Source: Georgenia_B sunbinii (GTDB lineage: Bacteria; Actinomycetota; Actinomycetes; Actinomycetales; Actinomycetaceae). Taken from it: 64,000 nucleotides of DNA. The notes beneath the pieces were generated by a model. It was given only the letters and a program-made list of their open reading frames with translations, was not told where the DNA came from and searched no databases. The stretch is taken from assembly GCF_036421855.1 (NCBI RefSeq), contig NZ_JAZGOK010000001.1. The stretch is one strand, 5' to 3'. This document shows positions 1-8,039 of this stretch, piece after piece; the first letter of the stretch is position 1; every line of letters starts with the position of its first letter. A program made the position numbers and the translations under genes.

Positions 1-59
1 AGCCACCGGCCGAAGCCAGTGAGGCCAGTCTACGTCGTCAACCACGAGGTGCCCACCGG

Positions 60-1109
60 TTATTCCCCGGCGGCCAGCTCCGCGTCCACCAGGGGCTTGA
101 CCTGCGTCCCCAGCAGCTCGATCGAGCGCAGCACCTCGACCTGCGGCACCCCGGCATAGTCCATCTGCAGGATCTGCCGGTCGTGGCCCAACGCCTGGTG
201 CAGCGTGACGATCTTGTCCGCCACCACCTCAGGACTGCCGACGAAGAACGCACCGTGCTTGCCGGACTGCGCCTCGAAGGAGATCCGGTTGGGCGGTGCG
301 AACCCGCGCTCGGCGGCGATGTTCGCCATGTTGGCCGAGTGGTAGGGGTAGAAGAACGCGCGGGCACCGGCGTCGTCGTCGGCCAGGAAGCCGGGGCCGG
401 AGATCGTCACCCGCCCCGGGGTCTGGTGGCCCGCCTCGGTCCGCGCCTGCCGGTAGTAGTCCACGAGGGGCGCAAACCGGCGCCCCTCCCCGCCGATGAC
501 AGCGAAGTTCACCGGCAGCCCGAGCCGTCCGGCGCGCACCGCAGAGGCCGGCGATCCCCCGGTGGCGATCTCGATCCGCAGGTGCTCCCCCAGCTCGGGC
601 TTGTCGACCGGCCGCGGCAGGATGTCGGCCTCCCGCAGCGCCGGCCGGAAGCGGCCGGACCACGTCACCGGGTTGCCGGCGTCGAGCCGGAGCAGCAGGT
701 CGAGCTTCTCCTCGTACAGCTCGTCATAGTCCTCGAGGTTGGCGCCGAACAGCGGGAACGACTCGATGAAGGACCCCCGGCCGGCCATGAGCTCGACCCG
801 GCCCTGGGAGAACTGGTCCATCGTCGCGAACTGCTGGAAGACCCGCACCGGGTCCTCCGTCGACAGCACGGTCACCGCCGAGCCCACCCGGATCCGCTCG
901 GTCTGCGCGAGGGCCGCCGAGATGACGATCGCCGGCGCCGAGATCGAGTAGTCGGGCCGGTGGTGCTCGCCGATGCCGGCATAGTCGAGGCCCACCTGCT
1001 CGGCCAGGCGGACCCGCTCGAGCACGTCGCGCAGCCGCTGGCCGGGAGAGACCCGGGGACGGCCCGGACGTTGGTCGAGGTCACCGAAGGTGTAGAAGCC
1101 GAGTTCCAT
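60..1109 (-). CDS. LLM-class flavin-dependent oxidoreductase (luciferase-like monooxygenase)
   Basis: A 349-residue cytosolic enzyme of the bacterial luciferase-like fold, expected to use reduced flavin (FMNH2 or F420H2) to oxidise an unknown small substrate. The N-terminus (MELGFYTFGD) is a typical first beta strand. GEHH near residues 47-50, a strand reading RIRVGSAVTVLS near 72-83, and RVELMAGRGS near 104-113 are hallmarks of the family's cofactor and substrate pocket. Length matches the single-domain family. The ATG start is the first in frame and fits the domain exactly. It is followed on the same strand, after 41 bases or so upstream, by nothing obvious, and downstream only the window edge is seen. 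Substrate is not predictable; family assignment is secure. Confidence 0.9.
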   Translation of the reverse strand: MELGFYTFGDLDQRPGRPRVSPGQRLRDVLERVRLAEQVGLDYAGIGEHHRPDYSISAPAIVISAALAQTERIRVGSAVTVLSTEDPVRVFQQFATMDQFSQGRVELMAGRGSFIESFPLFGANLEDYDELYEEKLDLLLRLDAGNPVTWSGRFRPALREADILPRPVDKPELGEHLRIEIATGGSPASAVRAGRLGLPVNFAVIGGEGRRFAPLVDYYRQARTEAGHQTPGRVTISGPGFLADDDAGARAFFYPYHSANMANIAAERGFAPPNRISFEAQSGKHGAFFVGSPEVVADKIVTLHQALGHDRQILQMDYAGVPQVEVLRSIELLGTQVKPLVDAELAAGE

Positions 1110-1150
1110 GCCTATGCAAACACATGCACCTCAGGGGTATTCCCCGGCGG

Positions 1151-1576
1151 TCACTTCCGCCGTGAGGTCAGGGCATCCACCACGAGCCCGAGCCCGATGC
1201 CGAGCATGAAGACGTCCTTGGCAACGGCGGTGCCGTCACTCGTCGGCCGGACGCCGTCCTCCTCGGTGAGGCCGGGGGTACTGAGGTACATCCGCAGCAG
1301 CGAGCCGGAGAAGGCAGTCAGCCCCAGACCAGCGAGCCAGGACGGCACGATCGGCAGCAGCAGGGTGGCACCGAGAGCGATCTCCCCGGTAGAGACCAGC
1401 TTGCCGAAGTCCTGCGGTGACATCTCCTTCAGCTGCGGGAACGCGTTGGCCGCCATCCCCTGCAGGCCGGCCGCGGACTCCTCGTCGAGCCCTCGTTTGC
1501 CCAGGCCGGAGTTGAGGATGAACGCGCCGGCCGCCAGCCGCGGCGGCACGTGTCGAAGCTTGATCGGCAGACCCAT
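1151..1576 (-). CDS. DoxX-like small integral membrane protein
   Basis: A 141-residue membrane protein. I see hydrophobic helices near residues 12-25, 63-95 (probably two) and 120-135, with a central amphipathic stretch (QGMAANAFPQLKEMSPQDF) and a basic C-terminus (TSRRK). The general layout resembles DoxX-family or related actinobacterial membrane proteins of unknown role. The ATG at 1576 is chosen because the sequence becomes a coherent membrane protein from there; a longer reading upstream runs into low-complexity Arg/Gly-rich shadow sequence. No catalytic residues are recognisable. It lies alone between the DUF2207 gene and the monooxygenase, all on the same strand. Confidence 0.75.
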   Translation of the reverse strand: MGLPIKLRHVPPRLAAGAFILNSGLGKRGLDEESAAGLQGMAANAFPQLKEMSPQDFGKLVSTGEIALGATLLLPIVPSWLAGLGLTAFSGSLLRMYLSTPGLTEEDGVRPTSDGTAVAKDVFMLGIGLGLVVDALTSRRK

Positions 1577-1650
1577 GAGGTGACTCCTGTCGTGCGAGGT
1601 GGGTGATGACCCCCAACCTAACCCCGCGCCCCTGCTCTGTCGCGGCGTCC

Positions 1651-3585
1651 TTACCAGCTGCCTCCGCCGGTGCCGCCCACCCCGCCACCGACCGAGCCGG
1701 AGAACCCGGAGCCACCGCTGCCGGCGGAGGTCACCGCGGAGGTCGCTGCACCGGCGAACGCGCCGATGGAGGCGTCGAAGCCGGCCGCCGCGGACCACCA
1801 GGCGTACCCGGCCGTGTACGGGACGTACCAGCCGGTCGGCTCCGGGGCGCTGCCCTGCGCCGCAGCCTGGGCGAAGACCTCCGCCCACCGGTCGGCGAGG
1901 TCGAAGGCGATGGCGTACGGCAGGTACCGCGAGAAGATGTCCTGCCCCTCCTCGAACCGGATCTGGGCGGCCTCCGCGGTCGCGAGGTACTGCATGAAGC
2001 CCAGCGTCTGGGCGAGCACGGCGGTGCCGGCCGCGGTCCGCGCCGGCGCCGCGTACGCCGCGAACGCCACGACCAGCCCGATGACCAGCAGCGGCAGCGC
2101 GAGCACGACCGGCGCCCGTAGCAGCACCAACGCGATCCCGAGCGCCACCCCGAGCGCGAGCACGCCGAGGCCGCTGAGCACCCACCGGGTGCGTACGTGG
2201 CTCGGGTTGCCGCGGAACCAGCCGCGCTCGGTCACCGCCTCGTAGAGCTTCTCCTGGGTCTTGGACACCGCGAGGGCGTAGCGGCCCGACACCTCGGACA
2301 GCAGCACCGAGCCGTCGTCGCGTGCGCCGGCCGCCGCCTCGTCGTCGTCATCGTCGTCGTCATCGTCATCGTCGGGCGTGAAGACGCGCTCGAGGAGCCC
2401 GGCCTCGTACGCCTCGAGCTCACCGCCGTCCCAGCCCCGCAGCGGCACCAGCCGCCAGTCCTCGACGTCGTCGCCCTCGTCGCCCGGCTCGACCTCCTCG
2501 ATGCGCAGGTAGCCGCGCACCGCGAGGTCGATGAGGGTCGCGGAGACGTCGCGGGCATCGGCGGTCTCGTCCTCGAGCGTGCCGATCTCCCCGGGCCGCA
2601 CGCCGTCGGGCGGGGTGAAGCGCACCGCGACCGGCTGCCGGCGGGACCGTCCCACCCGCGGCGGCTCGCCACCGGCGGGCATCAGGCCCGGAGTGGTGCC
2701 GAGGTAGGCCTTGTCGCGGCCACGACGGGTCGCGACGGCGATCGCGCCACCGGCGCCCAGCACGGTGACCAGGCCGGCGATGCCACCGGTCACCGGCGTC
2801 AGCTGCATGGTGTTGGCCCAGGTGCGGCGCGGCTCGAGCACGGGCTCGGCACCGGTGAAGGTGCCGGCGGGCCAGCCGACCACCACGCTCAGCCCCTCCC
2901 CCTCATCGAGGGCGCCCTGCGTGAAGTCGGTGGTGGTGCCGGGGTCGCCGGCCGAGTCGCAGGGGGTCGTCGAGCTGCTCCGGCCGGCGAAGCAGGCGGT
3001 GGCCTCGCTGGCGGCCGGCCCGGTGACGCTCACCGAGACGTCGTCGAGCGGGATGTCGAAGCCACCGGACGAGACGACGTTCCAGAACAGCTCGTCGCGC
3101 ACGGTGCCGTCCGGACCGGTCACCGCGGGGTCGACGAGCCCCTCGACCGTGTACGCCACCCGGTAGCGGTGCTGCCCGGTGACATCGACGTCCTCGTCCC
3201 CGATGTACAGCTGGACCGCGCCACTCTCCCGCTCCACCCGCAGGTCCCCGGGGGCGTCGGTGAGCGACTCTGCGGTGATGTCGTCGATCGCCATCTGCCG
3301 GTAGTGGTCCGGGTCGTCGGCGATCTCCTGGCGCTCGGCGAGCACGAGGAACGGGCCGTGCGCCTCGTCGTCGCCGAAGTCGTAGTCGAGGTCGATCTCG
3401 ACGCGCGCCGTCCCGCCGTCGGCGTCGAGCGTCGCGGTGACGTCGTAGCGGGTGATCTGGCCGACCGACCCGTCGTCGGCGCTCGCCGGCAGCGGCAGCG
3501 CGAGGACGACGACGACGGCGAGCAGCAGCGCCGTCAGCGCGCCGACGAGCGTCGCGCGAGGGCCAGGCAGCGTGCCCGGCGCCAT
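1651..3585 (-). CDS. DUF2207 domain membrane protein
   Basis: A 644-residue envelope protein of the DUF2207 family. It has an N-terminal signal or anchor (hydrophobic residues about 12-35, ending ALPLPASA), then an extracytoplasmic DUF2207 domain (about 40-250), a helix near 270, a cytosolic linker domain (about 300-450), two adjacent helices near 470-510, and a Gly/Ser-rich tail ending GGGSW, which is characteristic of the family. An uninterrupted run of eleven aspartates occurs in the linker (codons at 2341-2373). The ATG overlaps the smpB stop by one base (TGATG), so translation is probably coupled to smpB. Function of the family is unknown. Identification is firm; role is not. Confidence 0.88.
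   Translation of the reverse strand: MAPGTLPGPRATLVGALTALLLAVVVVLALPLPASADDGSVGQITRYDVTATLDADGGTARVEIDLDYDFGDDEAHGPFLVLAERQEIADDPDHYRQMAIDDITAESLTDAPGDLRVERESGAVQLYIGDEDVDVTGQHRYRVAYTVEGLVDPAVTGPDGTVRDELFWNVVSSGGFDIPLDDVSVSVTGPAASEATACFAGRSSSTTPCDSAGDPGTTTDFTQGALDEGEGLSVVVGWPAGTFTGAEPVLEPRRTWANTMQLTPVTGGIAGLVTVLGAGGAIAVATRRGRDKAYLGTTPGLMPAGGEPPRVGRSRRQPVAVRFTPPDGVRPGEIGTLEDETADARDVSATLIDLAVRGYLRIEEVEPGDEGDDVEDWRLVPLRGWDGGELEAYEAGLLERVFTPDDDDDDDDDDDEAAAGARDDGSVLLSEVSGRYALAVSKTQEKLYEAVTERGWFRGNPSHVRTRWVLSGLGVLALGVALGIALVLLRAPVVLALPLLVIGLVVAFAAYAAPARTAAGTAVLAQTLGFMQYLATAEAAQIRFEEGQDIFSRYLPYAIAFDLADRWAEVFAQAAAQGSAPEPTGWYVPYTAGYAWWSAAAGFDASIGAFAGAATSAVTSAGSGGSGFSGSVGGGVGGTGGGSW
2341..2373 (-). repeat. 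Asp-codon triplet repeat (11 codons) inside the DUF2207 gene
   Basis: Eleven consecutive aspartate codons (GAC/GAT; gtc/atc on the plus strand). The codons are interrupted only by synonymous changes. It sits in the predicted cytosolic linker of the DUF2207 protein and could vary in length between strains. Confidence 0.85.
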
Positions 3586-4103
3586 CAGCGGTGGGCCCGC
3601 AGGCTCATCGCTCGCTGCGCCTCGCGCTGGTCCTGCTGCTCGCGCAGCGCGTGGCGCTTGTCGTACTCCTTCTTGCCTCGGGCGAGCGCGACGAGGACCT
3701 TGGCCCGGCCACGGATGAAGTACAGCTCCAGGGGCACGATGGTGTGGCCCTTCTCCCGGGACTTCACGGCGAGCTTGTCGATCTCCTCACGGTGGAGCAG
3801 CAGCTTGCGCTTGCGTCGCACCGCGTGGTTGGTCCAGGTCCCCTGGTTGTACTCGGGGATGTGCACGCCCTGCAGCCAGGCCTCGTCGCGGTCGATCTCC
3901 ACCCAGCCGTCCACCAGCGAGGTGCGCCCCATCCGCAGCGACTTCACCTCGGTGCCGGTGAGCACGAGACCGGCCTCGAAGGTGGCGTCGATGTGGTAGT
4001 CGTGGCGCGCCTTCTTGTTGCGGGCGACGACGGTGCGCTTGTCCGACTCGGCCTTGGCCTTCTCGGCCGCGGTGAGCTTCTTCGGCGGCGTCGTGGCGGG
4101 CAC
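3585..4103 (-). CDS. smpB: SsrA-binding protein SmpB
   Basis: Binds tmRNA and delivers it to stalled ribosomes in trans-translation. The 172-residue product carries the SmpB signature: KKARHDYHIDATFEAG, GTEVKSLRMG, DGWVEI, and VPLELYFIRGRAKVLVALARGKK followed by the KRHALREQ tail that inserts into the ribosome. The GTG at 4103 is chosen because GAAGGAG lies 8 bases upstream; an in-frame ATG 90 bases further up adds residues unlike any SmpB. A -10-like TAGGCT lies upstream (4141-4146). The downstream DUF2207 gene overlaps by one base. It follows the M23/ftsX/ftsE genes on the same strand, as commonly seen in actinobacteria. No tmRNA gene is visible beside it. Confidence 0.97.
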   Translation of the reverse strand: MPATTPPKKLTAAEKAKAESDKRTVVARNKKARHDYHIDATFEAGLVLTGTEVKSLRMGRTSLVDGWVEIDRDEAWLQGVHIPEYNQGTWTNHAVRRKRKLLLHREEIDKLAVKSREKGHTIVPLELYFIRGRAKVLVALARGKKEYDKRHALREQQDQREAQRAMSLRAHR

Positions 4104-4140
4104 CGGTGGACTCCTTCGGGTGGTGGGGAGGGGCAACCCC

Positions 4141-4146
4141 AGCCTA
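4141..4146 (-). promoter_or_regulatory. Candidate -10 hexamer (TAGGCT) for smpB
   Basis: TAGGCT on the minus strand, 37 bases before the GTG of smpB, leaving a short leader of about 30 bases that contains the GAAGGAG ribosome binding site. No convincing -35 element was seen. Confidence 0.45.
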
Positions 4147-4202
4147 GGCCAGGTGAAGCCGCGCAGTCGTGGTGATACCCCCGGGTGGGGCATCGGACGG
4201 CC

Positions 4203-5669
4203 CTAGCGGCGGAACCCGGGCAGGCCCATCGGGTCGATCGTCGAGCCGTTCTTCCACACCTCGAAGTGGACGTGGCAGCCGGTGACGTTGCCGGTGGCGC
4301 CGGTGTAACCGACGACGTCTCCCTGGTTGACCCGCTGACCGGGCCGCACGTTGAAGCGGATGAGGTGGTTGGTCACGGTGACGTAGCCGCTGCCGTTGAT
4401 GGTGCCGTGGTCGATGATGACCTGGTTACCGTGCGAGGCGTTGCCCGCGGCCGGGATGGTCGCGTTGACGGTGCCGCTGGCCGCAGCCACCTGCGGGTTG
4501 CCGCACGCGGAGCGGACGTCGACGCCGGCGTGGAACCACTGGTACCCCGCCAGCGGGTGCATCCGCATGCCGTAGGGCGAGGTGACGTACAGCGGGTTGG
4601 GCACCGGAGGGATCATCGACGCCGATCCGCCGCCACCGCCGCCGCTGCCACCGCCGCCACTGCTGCTACCGCCACCGGAGCTGCCGCCACCGCCGGAGCT
4701 GCCGCTGTTGTTGCGGGCGGCCTCACGCTCAGCGCGCTCCTGACGCTCCCGTTCGATGCGGGCCTGCTCCGCCTGCTGGGCGGAGACGGTCTCGGAGCGG
4801 TCGGCCTCGATCCCCGCGATGATGCCGGCGAGCCGGTCGTCGTCGGCCTGCCGTTGGGCGAGGTCCTCGTCGAGCTGGGACTTGGCGGCCTCGAGCTGGG
4901 CAGCCAGTGCGGTCTGCTCGTCTTGGATCTGGCGGATCTCGTCGGTCCGGGCGGCGGCGTCGGCGCGCGCGGTGTCGGCTGCCGTGACGGCGTTCTCGGC
5001 CTCGACGAGCAGGTCGGCCACCCGTTCGCGCACGGCGTCCTGCCGCAGCTCCCGGTTGCGGTTGACCGCCGTGAGGTTCTCCAGGTCGGTGATGACCTTG
5101 GTCTGGCTGCGCACCGCGGTGTCGACGACGGCGCTCTGCTTGATGAAATCCTCGCTGGAGGAGGCGTTGAGGACCACCGACAGCGTGCTCAGGCTCGAGC
5201 CGCCACGGTAGGTCGTGCGGGCGAGCTCGCCGATCGATGAACGGGTCGCCTCGATCTGGGCGTCGCCGTCGTCGAGGGCCGCGGTGAGGTCCTCGAGCTC
5301 GACCTCGGCGACGGCCAGGCGGTCGGCGACGGCCTGCTGCGCGCGCTCGGCGGCGGCCAGCTCGGCCTCGGCCGCCGCCAGCTCGGCCTCGGCGATCGGC
5401 AGCCGGTCGTTGGCGTCCTGCAGCGCCAGGTAGGTCTCGGCGAGGTCGGCCCGCGTCCCCTCGAGCCGGGACTCCAGCTGCTCGCGCTCCTCGGCGTTCT
5501 GGCGCCGTTCGCGCTCCTGCTCGGCCAGCTGCTCGTCGTACTGGGAGATCTGGTCGTCGTAGTCCGCCGACGCCGGGGCACCGGCGAGGAGGAGCGCGAC
5601 GCCGAGCGTCGAGGCAAGCAGGGCACGCAGCACCGGTCGGCGGCGCGACGGTCGTGGCGTCGTCGTCAT
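4203..5669 (-). CDS. M23 (LytM) peptidoglycan hydrolase with coiled-coil domain, FtsEX partner
   Basis: A 488-residue secreted murein hydrolase resembling EnvC. A signal peptide (about 1-36, ending APASA) precedes a long heptad-rich coiled coil (about 37-310), a Gly/Ser linker (about 320-355) and a C-terminal LytM/M23 domain. The zinc and catalytic residues look intact: His380 and Asp384 (FHAGVDVR), His435 (TNHLI) and His466/His468 (CHVHFE). The start is one base past the ftsX stop, so the genes form one operon. By analogy with EnvC and FtsEX-controlled hydrolases, the coiled coil would be held by FtsX and ATP hydrolysis by FtsE would switch cleavage on at the division site. Unlike E. coli EnvC, which lacks its own catalytic set, this protein may cut directly. 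Confidence 0.92.
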   Translation of the reverse strand: MTTTPRPSRRRPVLRALLASTLGVALLLAGAPASADYDDQISQYDEQLAEQERERRQNAEEREQLESRLEGTRADLAETYLALQDANDRLPIAEAELAAAEAELAAAERAQQAVADRLAVAEVELEDLTAALDDGDAQIEATRSSIGELARTTYRGGSSLSTLSVVLNASSSEDFIKQSAVVDTAVRSQTKVITDLENLTAVNRNRELRQDAVRERVADLLVEAENAVTAADTARADAAARTDEIRQIQDEQTALAAQLEAAKSQLDEDLAQRQADDDRLAGIIAGIEADRSETVSAQQAEQARIERERQERAEREAARNNSGSSGGGGSSGGGSSSGGGGSGGGGGGSASMIPPVPNPLYVTSPYGMRMHPLAGYQWFHAGVDVRSACGNPQVAAASGTVNATIPAAGNASHGNQVIIDHGTINGSGYVTVTNHLIRFNVRPGQRVNQGDVVGYTGATGNVTGCHVHFEVWKNGSTIDPMGLPGFRR

Positions 5670-5670
5670 C

Positions 5671-6585
5671 TCACACCCTCGTGTATCGGCTCAGTGACAC
5701 CAGCGAGCTGATGCCGGCGAGCAGGATCGCGGCCAGCGCGAGGACCGGCGCGACCATGAGGACGTCGCCGGTGTCGACGAACTGCACCCACTGGAACTCG
5801 GTGGCCAGCCAGCCCTCGACGAGGTACTTCGCGGCGAGCCACAGGCCGCCGACGGCGAGCGCTGCACCGAGCAGCGCGGCCAGCGCGCCCTCGAGCATGA
5901 ACGGCAGCTGGATGAAGAGGTTCGAGGCACCGACCAGCCGCATGATCGACGTCTCGCGGCGCCGGCTCATCGCCGACAGCCGGATCGTCGTCGTGATCAG
6001 CAGGACGGCGGTAAAGGTCATCACGCCAGCGAGCGACACGGCGAGCAGCGTCGCCCGGTCAAGGATGAGGAACAGCGGCTCGAGCAGGGCACGCTGGTCG
6101 ACGACGTCCTCGACGCCGGGGCGGCCGGAGAGCTCGTCGGCGACGACCTGGTACTGCTCGGGGTCGACCAGCTTGATCCGGAACGACACCTGCATCTGGT
6201 CGGCGGTGAGGGACTGCGTCCACACCGAGTCCGGCAGCTGCTCCTGGAAGGCCGCGAAGGCCTCCTCCTTGGTCTCGAAGAAGATCTCGTCCACGTAGGG
6301 CGCGAGTGCGTCGGAGTCGAGCAACGCCCGGACCTCGTCGAGCTGCTCGTCGGTCACCTCGCCGGCGGCGCAGGTGGCCACGCCGGAGTCCTGCGGGCAC
6401 ATGAAGACCGAGACCTCGACGCGGTCGTACCAGTCGTCCTTCATGTTGCCGATCTGCATCTGCAGCAGCAGCGCGGCGCCGACGAAGACGAGCGAGATGA
6501 AGGTGACGAGGACGACGGAGATGGTCATCGCGACGTTCCGGCGCAGCCCGGAGGCGAGCTGGGCGAGGACGAACTGGAGTCTCAT
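5671..6585 (-). CDS. ftsX: Cell division protein FtsX (permease-like subunit)
   Basis: A 304-residue membrane subunit of the FtsEX complex, which relays ATP hydrolysis by FtsE to a periplasmic hydrolase. Hydrophobic helix 1 lies about residues 20-45 (AMTISVVLVTFISLVFVG). It is followed by an extracytoplasmic domain (about 50-165) with a Cys pair (FMCPQDSGVATC) and then three helices in the C-terminal half (about 175-200, 225-250, 270-295). ATG at 6585 is chosen because it begins the conserved MRLQFVLAQ start and follows ftsE by 7 bases. The next gene starts one base after its stop. Assignment is supported by both sequence and neighbours. Confidence 0.96.
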   Translation of the reverse strand: MRLQFVLAQLASGLRRNVAMTISVVLVTFISLVFVGAALLLQMQIGNMKDDWYDRVEVSVFMCPQDSGVATCAAGEVTDEQLDEVRALLDSDALAPYVDEIFFETKEEAFAAFQEQLPDSVWTQSLTADQMQVSFRIKLVDPEQYQVVADELSGRPGVEDVVDQRALLEPLFLILDRATLLAVSLAGVMTFTAVLLITTTIRLSAMSRRRETSIMRLVGASNLFIQLPFMLEGALAALLGAALAVGGLWLAAKYLVEGWLATEFQWVQFVDTGDVLMVAPVLALAAILLAGISSLVSLSRYTRV

Positions 6586-6592
6586 CGCGCCC

Positions 6593-7282
6593 CTACCGTG
6601 CCGCGCCGTAGACGCCGCGGGACTGGTCACGCACGGTGCGGCCGTCGACGAGCTCGACGACGCGCTTGCGCATCTGGTCGACGATCTCGTCGTCGTGGGT
6701 GGCCATGACCACCGTGGTGCCGGTGCGGTTGATGCGGTCGAGCAGGCGCATGATGCCGATCGAGGTCGTCGGGTCGAGGTTGCCGGTGGGCTCGTCGGCG
6801 AGCAGCACGGCGGGCCGGTTGACGAAGGCGCGGGCGATGGCGACGCGCTGCTGCTCACCGCCGGACAGCTCGTGCGGCATCCGCCGCTCCTTGCCCTCGA
6901 GACCGACGGTCTCGAGCACCTCGGGCACCGTGGTGAGGACGTGGTGGCGCGGCTTACCGATGACCTGCAGCGCGATCGCGACGTTGTCGAAGACGTTCTT
7001 GTTGGGCAGCAGCCGGAAGTCCTGGAACACCATGCCGAGCTGGCGGCGCAGCTGCGGCACCCGCCACTGGCTGATCTTCGACAGGTCCTTGCCGAGCGCG
7101 AAGACGTCCCCGGACGTGGGCCGCTCCTCGCGCAGCACGAGCCGCAGGAAGGTGGACTTGCCCGAGCCCGACTGGCCGACGAGGAAGACGAACTCGCCGC
7201 GCTCGATCTCCAAGGTCACCTGATCGAGCGCTGGGCGGGCGCCTCGCGCGTACACCTTGGAGACGTTCTGAAAGCGGATCAC
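6593..7282 (-). CDS. ftsE: Cell division ATP-binding protein FtsE
   Basis: A 229-residue ABC ATPase that powers the FtsEX complex. Visible motifs are Walker A (GQSGSGKST), Q-loop (MVFQDFRLLP), signature (LSGGEQQRVAIARA), Walker B with the FtsE-type DEPTGNLD, and the H-loop (VVMATHDDE). The GTG at 7282 is chosen because the protein then begins VIRFQNVSKVY, the standard FtsE start, and has the usual family length; its ribosome binding site is weak. Seven bases separate it from ftsX. In many actinobacteria prfB is close upstream; here a regulatory and transport module lies between them. Confidence 0.96.
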   Translation of the reverse strand: MIRFQNVSKVYARGARPALDQVTLEIERGEFVFLVGQSGSGKSTFLRLVLREERPTSGDVFALGKDLSKISQWRVPQLRRQLGMVFQDFRLLPNKNVFDNVAIALQVIGKPRHHVLTTVPEVLETVGLEGKERRMPHELSGGEQQRVAIARAFVNRPAVLLADEPTGNLDPTTSIGIMRLLDRINRTGTTVVMATHDDEIVDQMRKRVVELVDGRTVRDQSRGVYGAAR

Positions 7283-7403
7283 TTGCTGCCATCGGCCAGT
7301 CTCGGAAGCAGGGGAAGAACTCTGGCCTGTCCAGCACACTAAGCACCAGCAGCCCCGCCGCGGTGCGCGACACGCCGCACGCGCCCGCCGGGCGGCCGGT
7401 GGG

Positions 7404-8039
7404 TCAGCGCCGGATGTAGCCCCGCTCGGTCGCGGCGGCCACGGCCGCGGTGCGGGAGGTGACGTCGAGCTTGGTGTAGACGTGGGCGAGGTGGGACTTG
7501 ACGGTCGCGAGGCTGAGGTAGAGCTCCTCGGCGACCTGCTGGTTGCTCATCCCCTGCGCAACAAGCTCGAGGACCTGCGTCTCACGGCTGCTGAGCGCCT
7601 CACCGCGGTCGCGCACCCGGCTGAGCAGCCGGGTCGCGATCGCCGGGGCGAGGGCGGAGCGCCCGGCGGCGGCGGCCCGGACCGCCGCTGCCAGCTCCTC
7701 CGGCGGCGCATCCTTGAGCAGGTACCCGGTCGCGCCGGCCTCGACGGCGGCGAGGACATCGACATCGGTCTCGTAGGTGGTGAGCACGAGGACGCGGGGA
7801 CCCGCGTCCCGCGCGGTGATGGCCGCGGTCGCCTGGGAGCCGTGCATGCCCGGCCCGAACTGCAGGTCCATGAGGACGACGTCGACGGCGATCTCGTCGA
7901 CCAGCTCGACGGCGCGCTCGGCGGTGGCTGCCTCGGCGACGACGACGAAGTCCGGCTCCGTCTCGAGCACCGCCCGCAGCCCGGCGCGGACCACCGGGTG
8001 GTCGTCGGCGAGGAGCAGCCGGACGGGTGACGTGGTCAT
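7404..8039 (-). CDS. NarL/LuxR-type response regulator
   Basis: A 211-residue DNA-binding response regulator. The receiver domain (about 1-120) has the acidic pair Asp12/Asp13, the phosphoacceptor Asp58 (VLMDLQ), a Thr in VLTTYET and the conserved Lys in LLKDAP. A C-terminal LuxR helix-turn-helix (about 148-205) contains LSSRETQVLELVAQGMSNQQVA and VKSHLAHVYTKLDV. Its ATG overlaps the kinase stop by four bases (ATGA), so the two are co-translated. The likely target is the divergent ABC transporter operon, judging only by position. Confidence 0.93.
   Translation of the reverse strand: MTTSPVRLLLADDHPVVRAGLRAVLETEPDFVVVAEAATAERAVELVDEIAVDVVLMDLQFGPGMHGSQATAAITARDAGPRVLVLTTYETDVDVLAAVEAGATGYLLKDAPPEELAAAVRAAAAGRSALAPAIATRLLSRVRDRGEALSSRETQVLELVAQGMSNQQVAEELYLSLATVKSHLAHVYTKLDVTSRTAAVAAATERGYIRR

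Noticed and set aside
3585..5669. tmRNA gene next to smpB
   Set aside because: smpB is flanked on both sides by coding genes with little space; no tRNA-like ends or tag-coding frame found.
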